Below, piece by piece: positions 43,729 to 50,890 of a stretch of DNA of 64,000 bases (positions are counted from its first letter, which is position 1; each line of letters opens with the position of its first letter). Both the position numbers and the translations under genes were made by a program. The notes under the pieces are model-generated. The model ran no database searches. It saw nothing but the letters and a program-made list of their open reading frames with translations, and was not told the origin of the DNA. This stretch comes from Sphingomonas sp. PR090111-T3T-6A (GTDB lineage Bacteria > Pseudomonadota > Alphaproteobacteria > Sphingomonadales > Sphingomonadaceae), in assembly GCF_000383095.1 (NCBI RefSeq), contig NZ_AORL01000009.1:62001-126000 (forward strand), in the 5' to 3' direction.

Positions 43729-45048
43729 ATGCGCCATGTCGCGGTGATCGGATCGGGGCCGGCCGGCTTCTATACGGCCGAAGCCTGCCTCAGAACTTTC
43801 GGAAACGATGTCCGGATCGACCTGATCGACCGCCTTCCCGTGCCCTATGGGCTGATCCGATCGGGCGTCGCGCCCGACCATCAGTCGATCAAGGCGGTAA
43901 CGCACCGCTATGAAGGCGTGGCCGCCGCGCAGCCCGTGCGCTTCTTCGGCAATGTCATGGTCGGGCGGGACGTCTCGGTCGAGGAGTTGCGCGGCCTCTA
44001 CGACGCGGTGGTGATCGCCACGGGCGCGCCCGCCGACCGCCCCCTCTCCATCCCCGGTGCGGATCTGCCGGGCGTGATCGGATCGGCAGCCTTCGTCGGC
44101 TGGTATAACGGCCATCCGGATCATGCCGACCTCGCGCCCCCGCTCGACGGCGAGACGGTCGCGGTGATCGGCAACGGCAATGTCGCGCTGGACGTGGCGC
44201 GCATCCTCGCCAAGGCGCCAGAAGAGTTCGAGGGCTCGGACATCGCCCGCCACGCGCTCGGCCCGCTGGCGAGCGCGCGCACGCGCCGCGTGGAGATTCT
44301 CGGCCGGCGCGGCCCTCACCAGATCGCGATGACGCCCAAGGAGCTGGGCGAGCTGGCTCATCTATCCCGTGCGGCGCCCCATGTCGCCCTCACGGACTTG
44401 CCCCCCCTCGCCGACGATGCCGCGCTGGAGCCGGGGCAGCGCAAATCGGTGACGCTGCTGCGCGGATTCGCGGCGGAGGGCACCGGCGACAAACCCGTTG
44501 TCATCGACTTCCGATTTTTCACGGCCCCCGTGGCGATTCTCGGCAAAGACCGGGTCGAGGCGATCCGGATCGAGCACACCCGGCTGGACGCCGAGGGCCA
44601 CGCCGCCGGCACCGGCGAGACGGAGGATATCCCCTGCTCGATGGTGGTGAGTTGCATCGGCTATCGCAGCATCACCATCGCCGGGCTCGACTATGACGAC
44701 CGGCTGGGGCGCTTCACCAACGAGAATGGCCGCATCGGCGGTGCAGGCTCGGGGCTCTACTGCGCGGGCTGGGCGCGGCGCGGGCCGACGGGCACGATCG
44801 GCACGAATCGCCCGGACGGTTTCCAGATCGCCGAGGAAATCGCCGCCGACCTGCCGGCTCCCGCAGGCAAGACCGGAGGGGACGGGCTTACCGCGTTGTT
44901 GACCGCGCGTGACGTGGAAGCGGTGAGTTTCGCGGACTGGCGACGCATCGAGGCCGCGGAAAACGCGCGCGCGCGGGGCGGAGCACCGCGGGAGAAGTTC
45001 GTCCGGCTGGCCGAAATGATCGAGGCCAGCCACAATGTGCAAAATTGA
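43729..45048 (+). CDS. Ferredoxin/adrenodoxin-NADP+ reductase-like flavoprotein
   Basis: A 439-residue flavoprotein of the FprA/adrenodoxin-reductase family, which moves electrons between NADPH and a ferredoxin. The N-terminal FAD motif is VIGSGPAGFYTAEA, followed by the family hallmark PVPYGLIRSGVAPDHQSIK. The NADPH-binding motif is VIGNGNVALDVARIL, and GWARRGPTGTIGTNRPDG near the C-terminus closes the FAD site. GGGGAGGA lies 6-7 nt before the ATG at 43729. No ferredoxin or P450 gene is adjacent, so the partner is unknown. Confidence 0.9.
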   Translation: MRHVAVIGSGPAGFYTAEACLRTFGNDVRIDLIDRLPVPYGLIRSGVAPDHQSIKAVTHRYEGVAAAQPVRFFGNVMVGRDVSVEELRGLYDAVVIATGAPADRPLSIPGADLPGVIGSAAFVGWYNGHPDHADLAPPLDGETVAVIGNGNVALDVARILAKAPEEFEGSDIARHALGPLASARTRRVEILGRRGPHQIAMTPKELGELAHLSRAAPHVALTDLPPLADDAALEPGQRKSVTLLRGFAAEGTGDKPVVIDFRFFTAPVAILGKDRVEAIRIEHTRLDAEGHAAGTGETEDIPCSMVVSCIGYRSITIAGLDYDDRLGRFTNENGRIGGAGSGLYCAGWARRGPTGTIGTNRPDGFQIAEEIAADLPAPAGKTGGDGLTALLTARDVEAVSFADWRRIEAAENARARGGAPREKFVRLAEMIEASHNVQN

Positions 45049-45149
45049 TGAAAAGAGGTGCTTGCCCCATCCGAAAGCCGCCCCTATAGGACGCCTCGCT
45101 CAGCAACGCCGGTCGGCTCCCGAGCTTCAAAAAACGACCGGTGCTCCGT

Positions 45150-45226
45150 CGGGGAGTAGCTCAGCCTGGTAGAGCACTGTCTTCGGGAGGCAGGGGCCGG
45201 AGGTTCGAATCCTCTCTCCCCGACCA
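45150..45226 (+). tRNA. tRNA-Pro (anticodon CGG)
   Basis: A 77-nt cloverleaf. The acceptor stem CGGGGAG (45150-45156) pairs with CTCCCCG (45216-45222), the discriminator is A and CCA is encoded. The D arm has AGCTCAGCCTGGTAGAGC. The anticodon stem CTGTC/GGCAG holds the loop TTCGGGA, giving anticodon CGG, which reads CCG proline codons. The T arm is GGAGG-TTCGAAT-CCTCT. The gene lies about 100 bp after the flavoprotein gene. Confidence 0.97.
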
Positions 45227-45252
45227 CTTTCTGCTCCGGCAAAAAGATGAGA

Positions 45253-45288
45253 AGTCTCGCGGGTTTGGCCTGAAGGCCCCGCGAGACT
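45253..45288. terminator. Hairpin after tRNA-Pro
   Basis: AGTCTCGCGGG (45253-45263) pairs perfectly with CCCGCGAGACT (45278-45288) around a 14-nt loop, 26 bp after the tRNA. It probably ends the tRNA transcript and faces the convergent hydrolase gene. Confidence 0.6.
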
Positions 45289-45349
45289 GCTACCCCAACG
45301 CTTTCTCTGGCACGGAATGCCCGCCGGCGAACCGGCGGGGCACCGGCCG

Positions 45350-45991
45350 TCAGTCGGCCTTGTCGTACGAGAACTGGATTCCGGCCGTGCCGCCGGTTTC
45401 GATAAAGAGGTTCATGAAGGCGGGAACCGTCGCGCTGCGCTTCCAGTCACGCTGCAACTCGCAGAAGAGCTGCACCACCGAGATCATCTTGCCGCCCGCC
45501 TGCTCGATGCGGCGGAGCGCCGCCTCGTGCGCCGCCACCGACGTGCCGCCGACGGCGTCGATCGGGACGTAGACCTCATAGCCCTCCGCAAGCGCGTCGA
45601 GCGCGGGGAAGGTCAGGCAGGCTTCGGTCCACAGCGCGGTCATGATGAGCTTCCTGCGCCCGGTTGCCTCGACCGCCTTCCTGAACTCGACATCTTCCCA
45701 GCTGTTGATGCTGGTGCGGTCATAGGTCGGATAATCGCCCAGCACCTTGCGGACCTGCGGCACCGGCGGCTTGTTGAGCCCGGTTGCGACGTTCACCGTC
45801 GAATGGATGACCGGCAGATCGTAGGCGACCGCCGCCTTTGCGCATCCGGCGATATTGTTGAGCAGCAACTGCCGGTCCATCGAGGCGATCGAGTTCACCT
45901 GCACCGGCTGATAGTCGATGATGATGAAGGCGGCGTTCTGCGGGGTGAGCAGATGATCGGCCTTCGGGTCGCGGATCGCTTCACTCGTCAT
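45350..45991 (-). CDS. Isochorismatase-like hydrolase, YcaC type
   Basis: A 213-residue cysteine hydrolase of the isochorismatase superfamily, closest in pattern to YcaC. Catalytic candidates are D26 (FIIIDYQPVQVNSI), K114 (GRRKLIM) and the nucleophile C125 (WTEACLTFPAL). YcaC proteins form octamers or larger rings and their substrate is not firmly known. The ATG at 45991 has AGGAG 7 nt upstream; the open frame further out is not needed. It lies 138 bp downstream of the pirin gene, and both are divergent from a LysR gene. Confidence 0.87.
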   Translation of the reverse strand: MTSEAIRDPKADHLLTPQNAAFIIIDYQPVQVNSIASMDRQLLLNNIAGCAKAAVAYDLPVIHSTVNVATGLNKPPVPQVRKVLGDYPTYDRTSINSWEDVEFRKAVEATGRRKLIMTALWTEACLTFPALDALAEGYEVYVPIDAVGGTSVAAHEAALRRIEQAGGKMISVVQLFCELQRDWKRSATVPAFMNLFIETGGTAGIQFSYDKAD

Positions 45992-46129
45992 GGTTTGCTC
46001 CTGCTGCGGGCGTGCGCGGGGTTCGGCGGACAAGCGCCGAGACGACGGGGCACGCGAGGCCGCCGTCCATTCGTCAAAGGGAAGACCCGGCTCCCCTCGG
46101 GAGGGGGGAAAGGGGAGCCGGATCGGCGG

Positions 46130-46996
46130 TCAGGCCGCTGCTGTCGCGAACCTGCCGCTGTTGAAATCGTCGATCGCCTGGCGAATTTCCGCCTCGCTGT
46201 TCATCACGAAGGGGCCGTAGCCGGCGATCGGCTCGTCGATCGGCTCGCCGGTCAGGACGAGGATCAGCGCGTCGCCGTCGGCCTGGACCCGCACGGCATC
46301 GCCCTCGCGGCTCAGCAACAGCATCTCCGCCTCGCCGACGCCCTCATGGCCGTTCACCGTCACATGGCCGCCGAGCACCACCAGCATCGCGCCATGCCCC
46401 TCAGGCAGATCGAGCGTCAGATCGGCATCGCGGTTGAGCCGCACGTCCCAGACATTGATCGGGGTGAAGGTCCGTGCCGGCCCCTTTGCGCCGAGCAGTT
46501 CCCCTGCGATCACCCGGCCGAGCCCCGCCCCGCCGGGCAGCTCGACGGTCGGGATGTCGGCCGCGGTGATGCCCTGATAGCCACCGGGGGTCATCTTGTC
46601 CTTCGCGGGCAGATTGACCCAGAGCTGGACCATGCGGAACGGCCCACCGGTCTTGGCGAAGGCCGGCGAATGATATTCCTCGTGCAATATCCCCCCGCCG
46701 GCGGTCATCCACTGGACGTCGCCCGGACCGATGACGCCGCCGTTTCCGGCCGAATCCTTATGCTCGACCTCGCCGTCATAAACGATGGTGACCGTCTCGA
46801 ACCCGCGATGCGGATGCTGGCCGACGCCCCGCCGCGCCGTGGTCGGCGCGAAGTGATGGGGGCCCGCATAATCGAGCAGGAGGAAGGGGCTCACCCGGCC
46901 GCCAAGGCCGTTGTAGGAAAAAAGGGAGCGGACCGGAAAGCCGTCGCCGACCCAATGCTGGTTGGGGTTGCTGTAGATACCGAGAGCCGTTTTCAT
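46130..46996 (-). CDS. Pirin-family protein
   Basis: A 288-residue bicupin of the pirin family. The metal-binding motif HPHRGFETVT is at residues 61-70 (H61, H63), and the second pair lies in GGGILHEEYHS. The N-terminal cupin holds the metal (iron in known pirins); the C-terminal cupin (TFTPINVWDVRLNRDADLTLDLPEGH) lacks it. Bacterial pirins have been linked to quercetinase-like activity and redox sensing. AGGAG lies 6-7 nt before the ATG at 46996. It is divergent from a LysR gene and followed by the YcaC-like gene, a pairing seen in many proteobacteria. Confidence 0.92.
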   Translation of the reverse strand: MKTALGIYSNPNQHWVGDGFPVRSLFSYNGLGGRVSPFLLLDYAGPHHFAPTTARRGVGQHPHRGFETVTIVYDGEVEHKDSAGNGGVIGPGDVQWMTAGGGILHEEYHSPAFAKTGGPFRMVQLWVNLPAKDKMTPGGYQGITAADIPTVELPGGAGLGRVIAGELLGAKGPARTFTPINVWDVRLNRDADLTLDLPEGHGAMLVVLGGHVTVNGHEGVGEAEMLLLSREGDAVRVQADGDALILVLTGEPIDEPIAGYGPFVMNSEAEIRQAIDDFNSGRFATAAA

Positions 46997-47090
46997 GGTG
47001 CATCTCCTGCGCCTTCCGATGGAAGGCGTTCGTTGAGATGCACAATAATCCTGCGCCAATCCGGCCGAAAGATTGTTAAAATGGACTTAG

Positions 47091-47108
47091 CGTCCTATCA
47101 ACAGGACG
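47091..47108. promoter_or_regulatory. Inverted repeat touching the LysR start codon
   Basis: CGTCCT (47091-47096) and AGGACG (47103-47108) are complementary around ATCAAC and end directly at the ATG at 47109. The right arm includes the only AGGA that could serve as a ribosome-binding site, so the dyad could hide it in RNA or serve as an autoregulatory operator. Confidence 0.35.
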
Positions 47109-48041
47109 ATGCGCGATCTCAATGACCTCTATTATTTCGTGCAAGCGGTCGATCATGGCGGCTTCGCGGCGGCGGCGCGCGCGCTGGGCATACAGAAATC
47201 GAAGCTCAGCCGGCGCATCGGCCTGCTTGAGGAGCGGCTGGGCGCCCGGCTGATCCAGCGTTCGACCCGGCGCTTCACGGTCACGGAGATCGGCCGCGAA
47301 TATTATCGCCACTGCGTCGCCATGCTGGTCGAAGCCGAGGCGGCGCAGGCGGTCATCGACCAGTCCCGTGCGGAGCCATGCGGCGTGATCCGGCTCAGTT
47401 GCCCCACCGGCCTCCTCGCCTTCCAGTTCGGTGAACTGATCGGCCGATTCATGGCGCTCCACCCGCAGGTCGAACTCCATATCGAAAGCACCAACCGCCG
47501 CGTCGACGTGATCGGCGAAGGCTTCGATCTCGCGATCCGGGTCCGGCCGCCGCCGCTCGCCGAGAGCGACCTCGTCATGCGCCGCTTCGACGAACGCACG
47601 ATCCGTCTCGTCGCGAGCCCCGAGCTGCTGCGAACCCGCCCCGTCCTGCTTCCCGGCGACCTTTCGGCCCTCCCCAGCCTGGATTTCGGGCCGGCCGGAG
47701 GCGAGCATCGCTGGCGCCTCTTCCATGCCGACGGGACCGTCGCCGAGGTTCGTCATGCGCCGCGCCTCGTCACCGACGATATGGCCGTCCTGCGCGAGGC
47801 GGCTCTTACCGGCGCAGGCGTCGTGCGCCTGCCCACGCTGATCGTCTGGAACGACCTGCAAGATGGGCGGCTGGAAACCGTGCTGCCGGAATGGAGACCC
47901 TCGAACGAAATCGTGCACGCGGTCTTCCCGTCCCGTCGCGGCCTGCTTCCCTCGGTTCGCGCCCTGCTCGATTTTCTGGCGGACGAATGCGCCGCCCAGC
48001 GACGCCGGATACCGGAATCCGGCGCCCCTCCCGCAACGTAA
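47109..48041 (+). CDS. LysR-family transcriptional regulator
   Basis: A 310-residue LysR regulator. The start MRDLNDLYYFVQAVDHGGFAAAARALGIQKSKLSRRI is typical of the subgroup that represses or activates pirin and quinone-related oxidoreductase genes. The effector domain covers residues ~90-300. It is divergent from the pirin/YcaC pair, with 112 bp between start codons, so control of that pair is the obvious hypothesis. An inverted repeat touches the start codon. Confidence 0.92.
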   Translation: MRDLNDLYYFVQAVDHGGFAAAARALGIQKSKLSRRIGLLEERLGARLIQRSTRRFTVTEIGREYYRHCVAMLVEAEAAQAVIDQSRAEPCGVIRLSCPTGLLAFQFGELIGRFMALHPQVELHIESTNRRVDVIGEGFDLAIRVRPPPLAESDLVMRRFDERTIRLVASPELLRTRPVLLPGDLSALPSLDFGPAGGEHRWRLFHADGTVAEVRHAPRLVTDDMAVLREAALTGAGVVRLPTLIVWNDLQDGRLETVLPEWRPSNEIVHAVFPSRRGLLPSVRALLDFLADECAAQRRRIPESGAPPAT

Positions 48042-48079
48042 GGCACTTCGAACGGCGCCCATAGGAATCGAAGACGAAG

Positions 48080-49087
48080 CTAGATGATGTGCCGAAGAAG
48101 TTCGCGGGCGACCGCCACAGGATCGCTCAGGCGATATGCTGCGCCAAAGCCCGCCTCCGGTTGAGCGGCCTCTATCCCCTGCGCCGGCCAAAGCGCCGTC
48201 GTCCGGCCGCCGTTGGCGGCATCAATCAACGCCTGGTTGGAAAGACGCGCCCGCCCGGTGTGCAGCTCGATTTTCTGACGGCCCGGCGCAAACACGGCCG
48301 TGTGCATCGCCGATCCTGCCATGCCCAGCACCGCATCACGATCCGCGAAGAGGCGGATCTGCTCGGACACGCTCAGGGTTTCGGGCGCGACGATCTGGAC
48401 GCCGGCAGCCGACAGATGCTCGCACATCTCCGCTTCGTTCGTCACCTTCGAGACTCCCGAGGCGAGGCACTGCTTCGTGAGGAACACGGGCGGTCCATCG
48501 TTTCGCCGACCGCGCGTCAGCATCTGCCCAGCCCGGCCGCAAGCGGCGCCGAACACGGCATGCACGAAGCCGCCCTCCTCGAAAGCCGGCGCCGGGACGA
48601 CGATCTCCCGAAATCGCGTCGGCCGCGCGAAATTGAGCAGGTTGGTCTCGTCCAGGCCGAAGGCGCCGAGAATCTCGCGCAGCCACGATATGGCCAGCGG
48701 CATGGACAGCGGACCATGGTTCAGCAGCACGAACTTCGTCGTCGCCCGATCGAACCGGCTGACCGCCCAGACCCGCGCGAGGGAATTGGTGATGAAATGC
48801 CCATAGTGGCCGGTGAGCACCCCCAGAAAGACATATTGCACGTCATCGGGCGCGTAATCGAAGCGCTCGTGGGGAAGCGGATTGAGCAGGGGATAAAGCG
48901 ATACACGATCGGGATGGGCCCGGAAGTAGCCCGCATCGGCGATGAGCTTGCCCCCTTGGTCGAACAGCCCTTCATCCTTCTTCGCCCGTCCGGTCGGAAC
49001 GCAGAGCACGTCACGATGCACGGTGATCGGCGGATCATGCTCAATGAAGGTGGTGCGGCCGAGGAGCCTATCGCAAGCGGTGAGCAT
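48080..49087 (-). CDS. Glycosyltransferase family 61-like protein
   Basis: A 335-residue protein matching the GT61/DUF563 pattern: FLGVLTGHYGHFITNSLARVWA near residues 88-109 and VLGMAGSAMHTAVFAPGR near residues 255-272. Such enzymes transfer sugars such as xylose or GlcNAc; bacterial members occur in surface-polysaccharide loci. No transmembrane helix is evident, so it should act in the cytosol. The ATG at 49087 has only a weak ribosome-binding site. Its neighbours are a CmcI-like methyltransferase on the opposite strand and a protein of unknown function, but no polymerase or flippase gene is near. Confidence 0.8.
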   Translation of the reverse strand: MLTACDRLLGRTTFIEHDPPITVHRDVLCVPTGRAKKDEGLFDQGGKLIADAGYFRAHPDRVSLYPLLNPLPHERFDYAPDDVQYVFLGVLTGHYGHFITNSLARVWAVSRFDRATTKFVLLNHGPLSMPLAISWLREILGAFGLDETNLLNFARPTRFREIVVPAPAFEEGGFVHAVFGAACGRAGQMLTRGRRNDGPPVFLTKQCLASGVSKVTNEAEMCEHLSAAGVQIVAPETLSVSEQIRLFADRDAVLGMAGSAMHTAVFAPGRQKIELHTGRARLSNQALIDAANGGRTTALWPAQGIEAAQPEAGFGAAYRLSDPVAVARELLRHII

Positions 49088-49192
49088 GCCATGGGGTAGC
49101 AGCCCCTCTCCACCCGTTGAAGGGTCTCCTTGCCATGCGCATGGGCGGGCTTATACCCCCTGCCGTCTGCCTTTGCCGTATCGAGCTAGCCC

Positions 49193-49873
49193 ATGTCCCT
49201 GAATCAGTATTTCTGGACGAACCAAGGCGAACCCATAAACAAGTGGCTTCAATATCTTCCCATTTATGAGCGCTATTTTTCGCGGTTCCGGGATCGACGG
49301 ATCATGTTCCTCGAGATCGGCACCGGCCAGGGCGGCTCATCCCAGATGTGGAAGCATTATTTCGGGCCCGCCGCCCAGATCGTCAGCATCGACGTTCGGG
49401 ACGAATGCCGGAAGTTCGAAGATGAGCAGGTTGCCATCCGGATAGGGGACCAATCGGATCATGGCTTTCTGAATTCCATCGTCGATGAATTCGGCTATCC
49501 CGATATCGTCCTCGATGATGGCAGCCACATCACGGCGCACGTCAACGCGACGTTCGACTTCCTTTATCCCAACATGCCCCGCGAAGCTCTTTACGTCGTC
49601 GAAGATACTCACGCGGCCTATTGGCCGGCATGGGGCGGAGGCCTCGGCGTGCCGACGACCTTCATAGAACGCATGAAGGGCATCGTCGACGAACTCCATG
49701 CGGGCAATCCGCACAACAAATCCCAGATCGGTCACGACCTGCCCTGCTCCGAGATCGGACGCCTTACGCGCGCGGTGCATTTCTACGACAGCATCGTCGT
49801 CGTAGAAAAAGGTGCATTCATCGCGAAGCAAAGTCGTTCCATTCCCCTTGTCCCCGGCCAGAAGATATGGTGA
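49193..49873 (+). CDS. CmcI-like class I SAM methyltransferase
   Basis: A 226-residue protein with a Rossmann methyltransferase core: FLEIGTGQGGSSQMWKHYFGP (SAM motif I, residues ~39-59), IVSIDVRDECRKFED, and PDIVLDDGSHITAHVN. The pattern fits the CmcI/Methyltransf_24 group, which acts on antibiotics, sugars or glycan ends. The ribosome-binding site is weak. Base composition looks less GC-rich than the surrounding genes, as does the convergent gene after it, hinting at transfer. It probably works with the neighbouring GT61 gene on a glycan, but that is inference. Confidence 0.78.
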   Translation: MSLNQYFWTNQGEPINKWLQYLPIYERYFSRFRDRRIMFLEIGTGQGGSSQMWKHYFGPAAQIVSIDVRDECRKFEDEQVAIRIGDQSDHGFLNSIVDEFGYPDIVLDDGSHITAHVNATFDFLYPNMPREALYVVEDTHAAYWPAWGGGLGVPTTFIERMKGIVDELHAGNPHNKSQIGHDLPCSEIGRLTRAVHFYDSIVVVEKGAFIAKQSRSIPLVPGQKIW

Positions 49874-49933
49874 CAAGCCGGGAGAGCATCGCACCTCTTG
49901 ATAACTGAGGCAGGGCGAGGCTTCGTCCTTTTG

Positions 49934-50812
49934 CTATACTTTCAACTTTCCCACCCGCGCTTTCCCTCCGAAGAGCCGGGTCCAGTAGGCCAAGGACAGG
50001 GGTGAGCGGGGTTTCGAACCGGCCCGTGCGCGCCGATCCGCCAGCGCCTTCCGGGCGTTGGCAGAGTCGGCGGGCGACTGCATCCCGGCGTAACGGTCAT
50101 ATGTGGCGAACAAAGCGGGGGACGAGGTTTCTTCAGCCCGATACCAGGGCTTGGCAGCTATTCCGGTGTCCTCGAACGGCAGGCGGTCGATCAGAGGCAG
50201 GACGCCCCGATACCCTTCCTTATCGCTACGGTCGCCGATCAGCGCCTCGAAGTGATAGCGATCCGCGGACTCCTCCACCGACAGACCGGCCATATAACCG
50301 GCCTTGATCCAGAAGAAATTATACCAGCACCACCCGAATTTGTATGGGAATATACTCGCCCTGGTAAGGGCCGAACTCGCTGTCAGCATGTCCAGATCGG
50401 CCGTGATACCCACCTCGGTGTGTATCCTGAACAGGCCCATCTTGCTTTCGTCGAGCAGCACGATGCCCTTGCTGTGGCAATAATAGATCAGATCGTCCGG
50501 ATCGGATTGCTCGGCCAGCGCCTTCAATGCACGGAAGCCGGGATATTCGAAAGTGTTGCGGCGCTCGGCGCGGACGGATGCGGGATCGATCCGGAATCCG
50601 TAGCGCGTGATGACGCCATGCACCTCCGCATCCCAGGCTCGCGGTGCGACATAGGGCACCAGAACCTCGATCCGCTCCCCCGACGCCTCCATGAGATCCG
50701 ACAACCATCGCAGTTGCCTGTCCATGAAAGAGAGCCGCTGGCGGACCACGCCGCCATCCGTGCCCTCATCGCCCAGATAGCCGAAGTAGACGATCGATTT
50801 GGAGATGCCCAT
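49934..50812 (-). CDS. Unknown protein, possibly glycan-related
   Basis: A 292-residue cytosolic-looking protein with no recognised family. Notable segments are YYCHSKGIVLLDESKMG (a HSKG motif shared by some glycosyltransferase-like proteins), FGWCWYNFFWIKAGYMAGLS, and RYHFEALIG. I chose the ATG at 50812 because MGISKSIVYFGYLGDEG looks like a natural start; a GTG at 50869 with GGAG upstream gives 19 extra residues. It lies about 80 bp downstream of the S9 peptidase gene, on the same strand, and converges on the methyltransferase gene. Its function is not known. Confidence 0.65.
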   Translation of the reverse strand: MGISKSIVYFGYLGDEGTDGGVVRQRLSFMDRQLRWLSDLMEASGERIEVLVPYVAPRAWDAEVHGVITRYGFRIDPASVRAERRNTFEYPGFRALKALAEQSDPDDLIYYCHSKGIVLLDESKMGLFRIHTEVGITADLDMLTASSALTRASIFPYKFGWCWYNFFWIKAGYMAGLSVEESADRYHFEALIGDRSDKEGYRGVLPLIDRLPFEDTGIAAKPWYRAEETSSPALFATYDRYAGMQSPADSANARKALADRRARAGSKPRSPLSLAYWTRLFGGKARVGKLKV

Positions 50813-50890
50813 GGCCGAGGCTATGTCGCCGCACCATCGTGGCCGCAAGCCGGTTGGCGATCCCGGCACTTCGCTCCGGAGCGCCGGGGA

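Noticed and set aside
45141-45572. Open frame starting [24 protein letters not shown]
   Set aside because: This is the well-known false protein made by translating a tRNA gene; it runs across tRNA-Pro and its hairpin.
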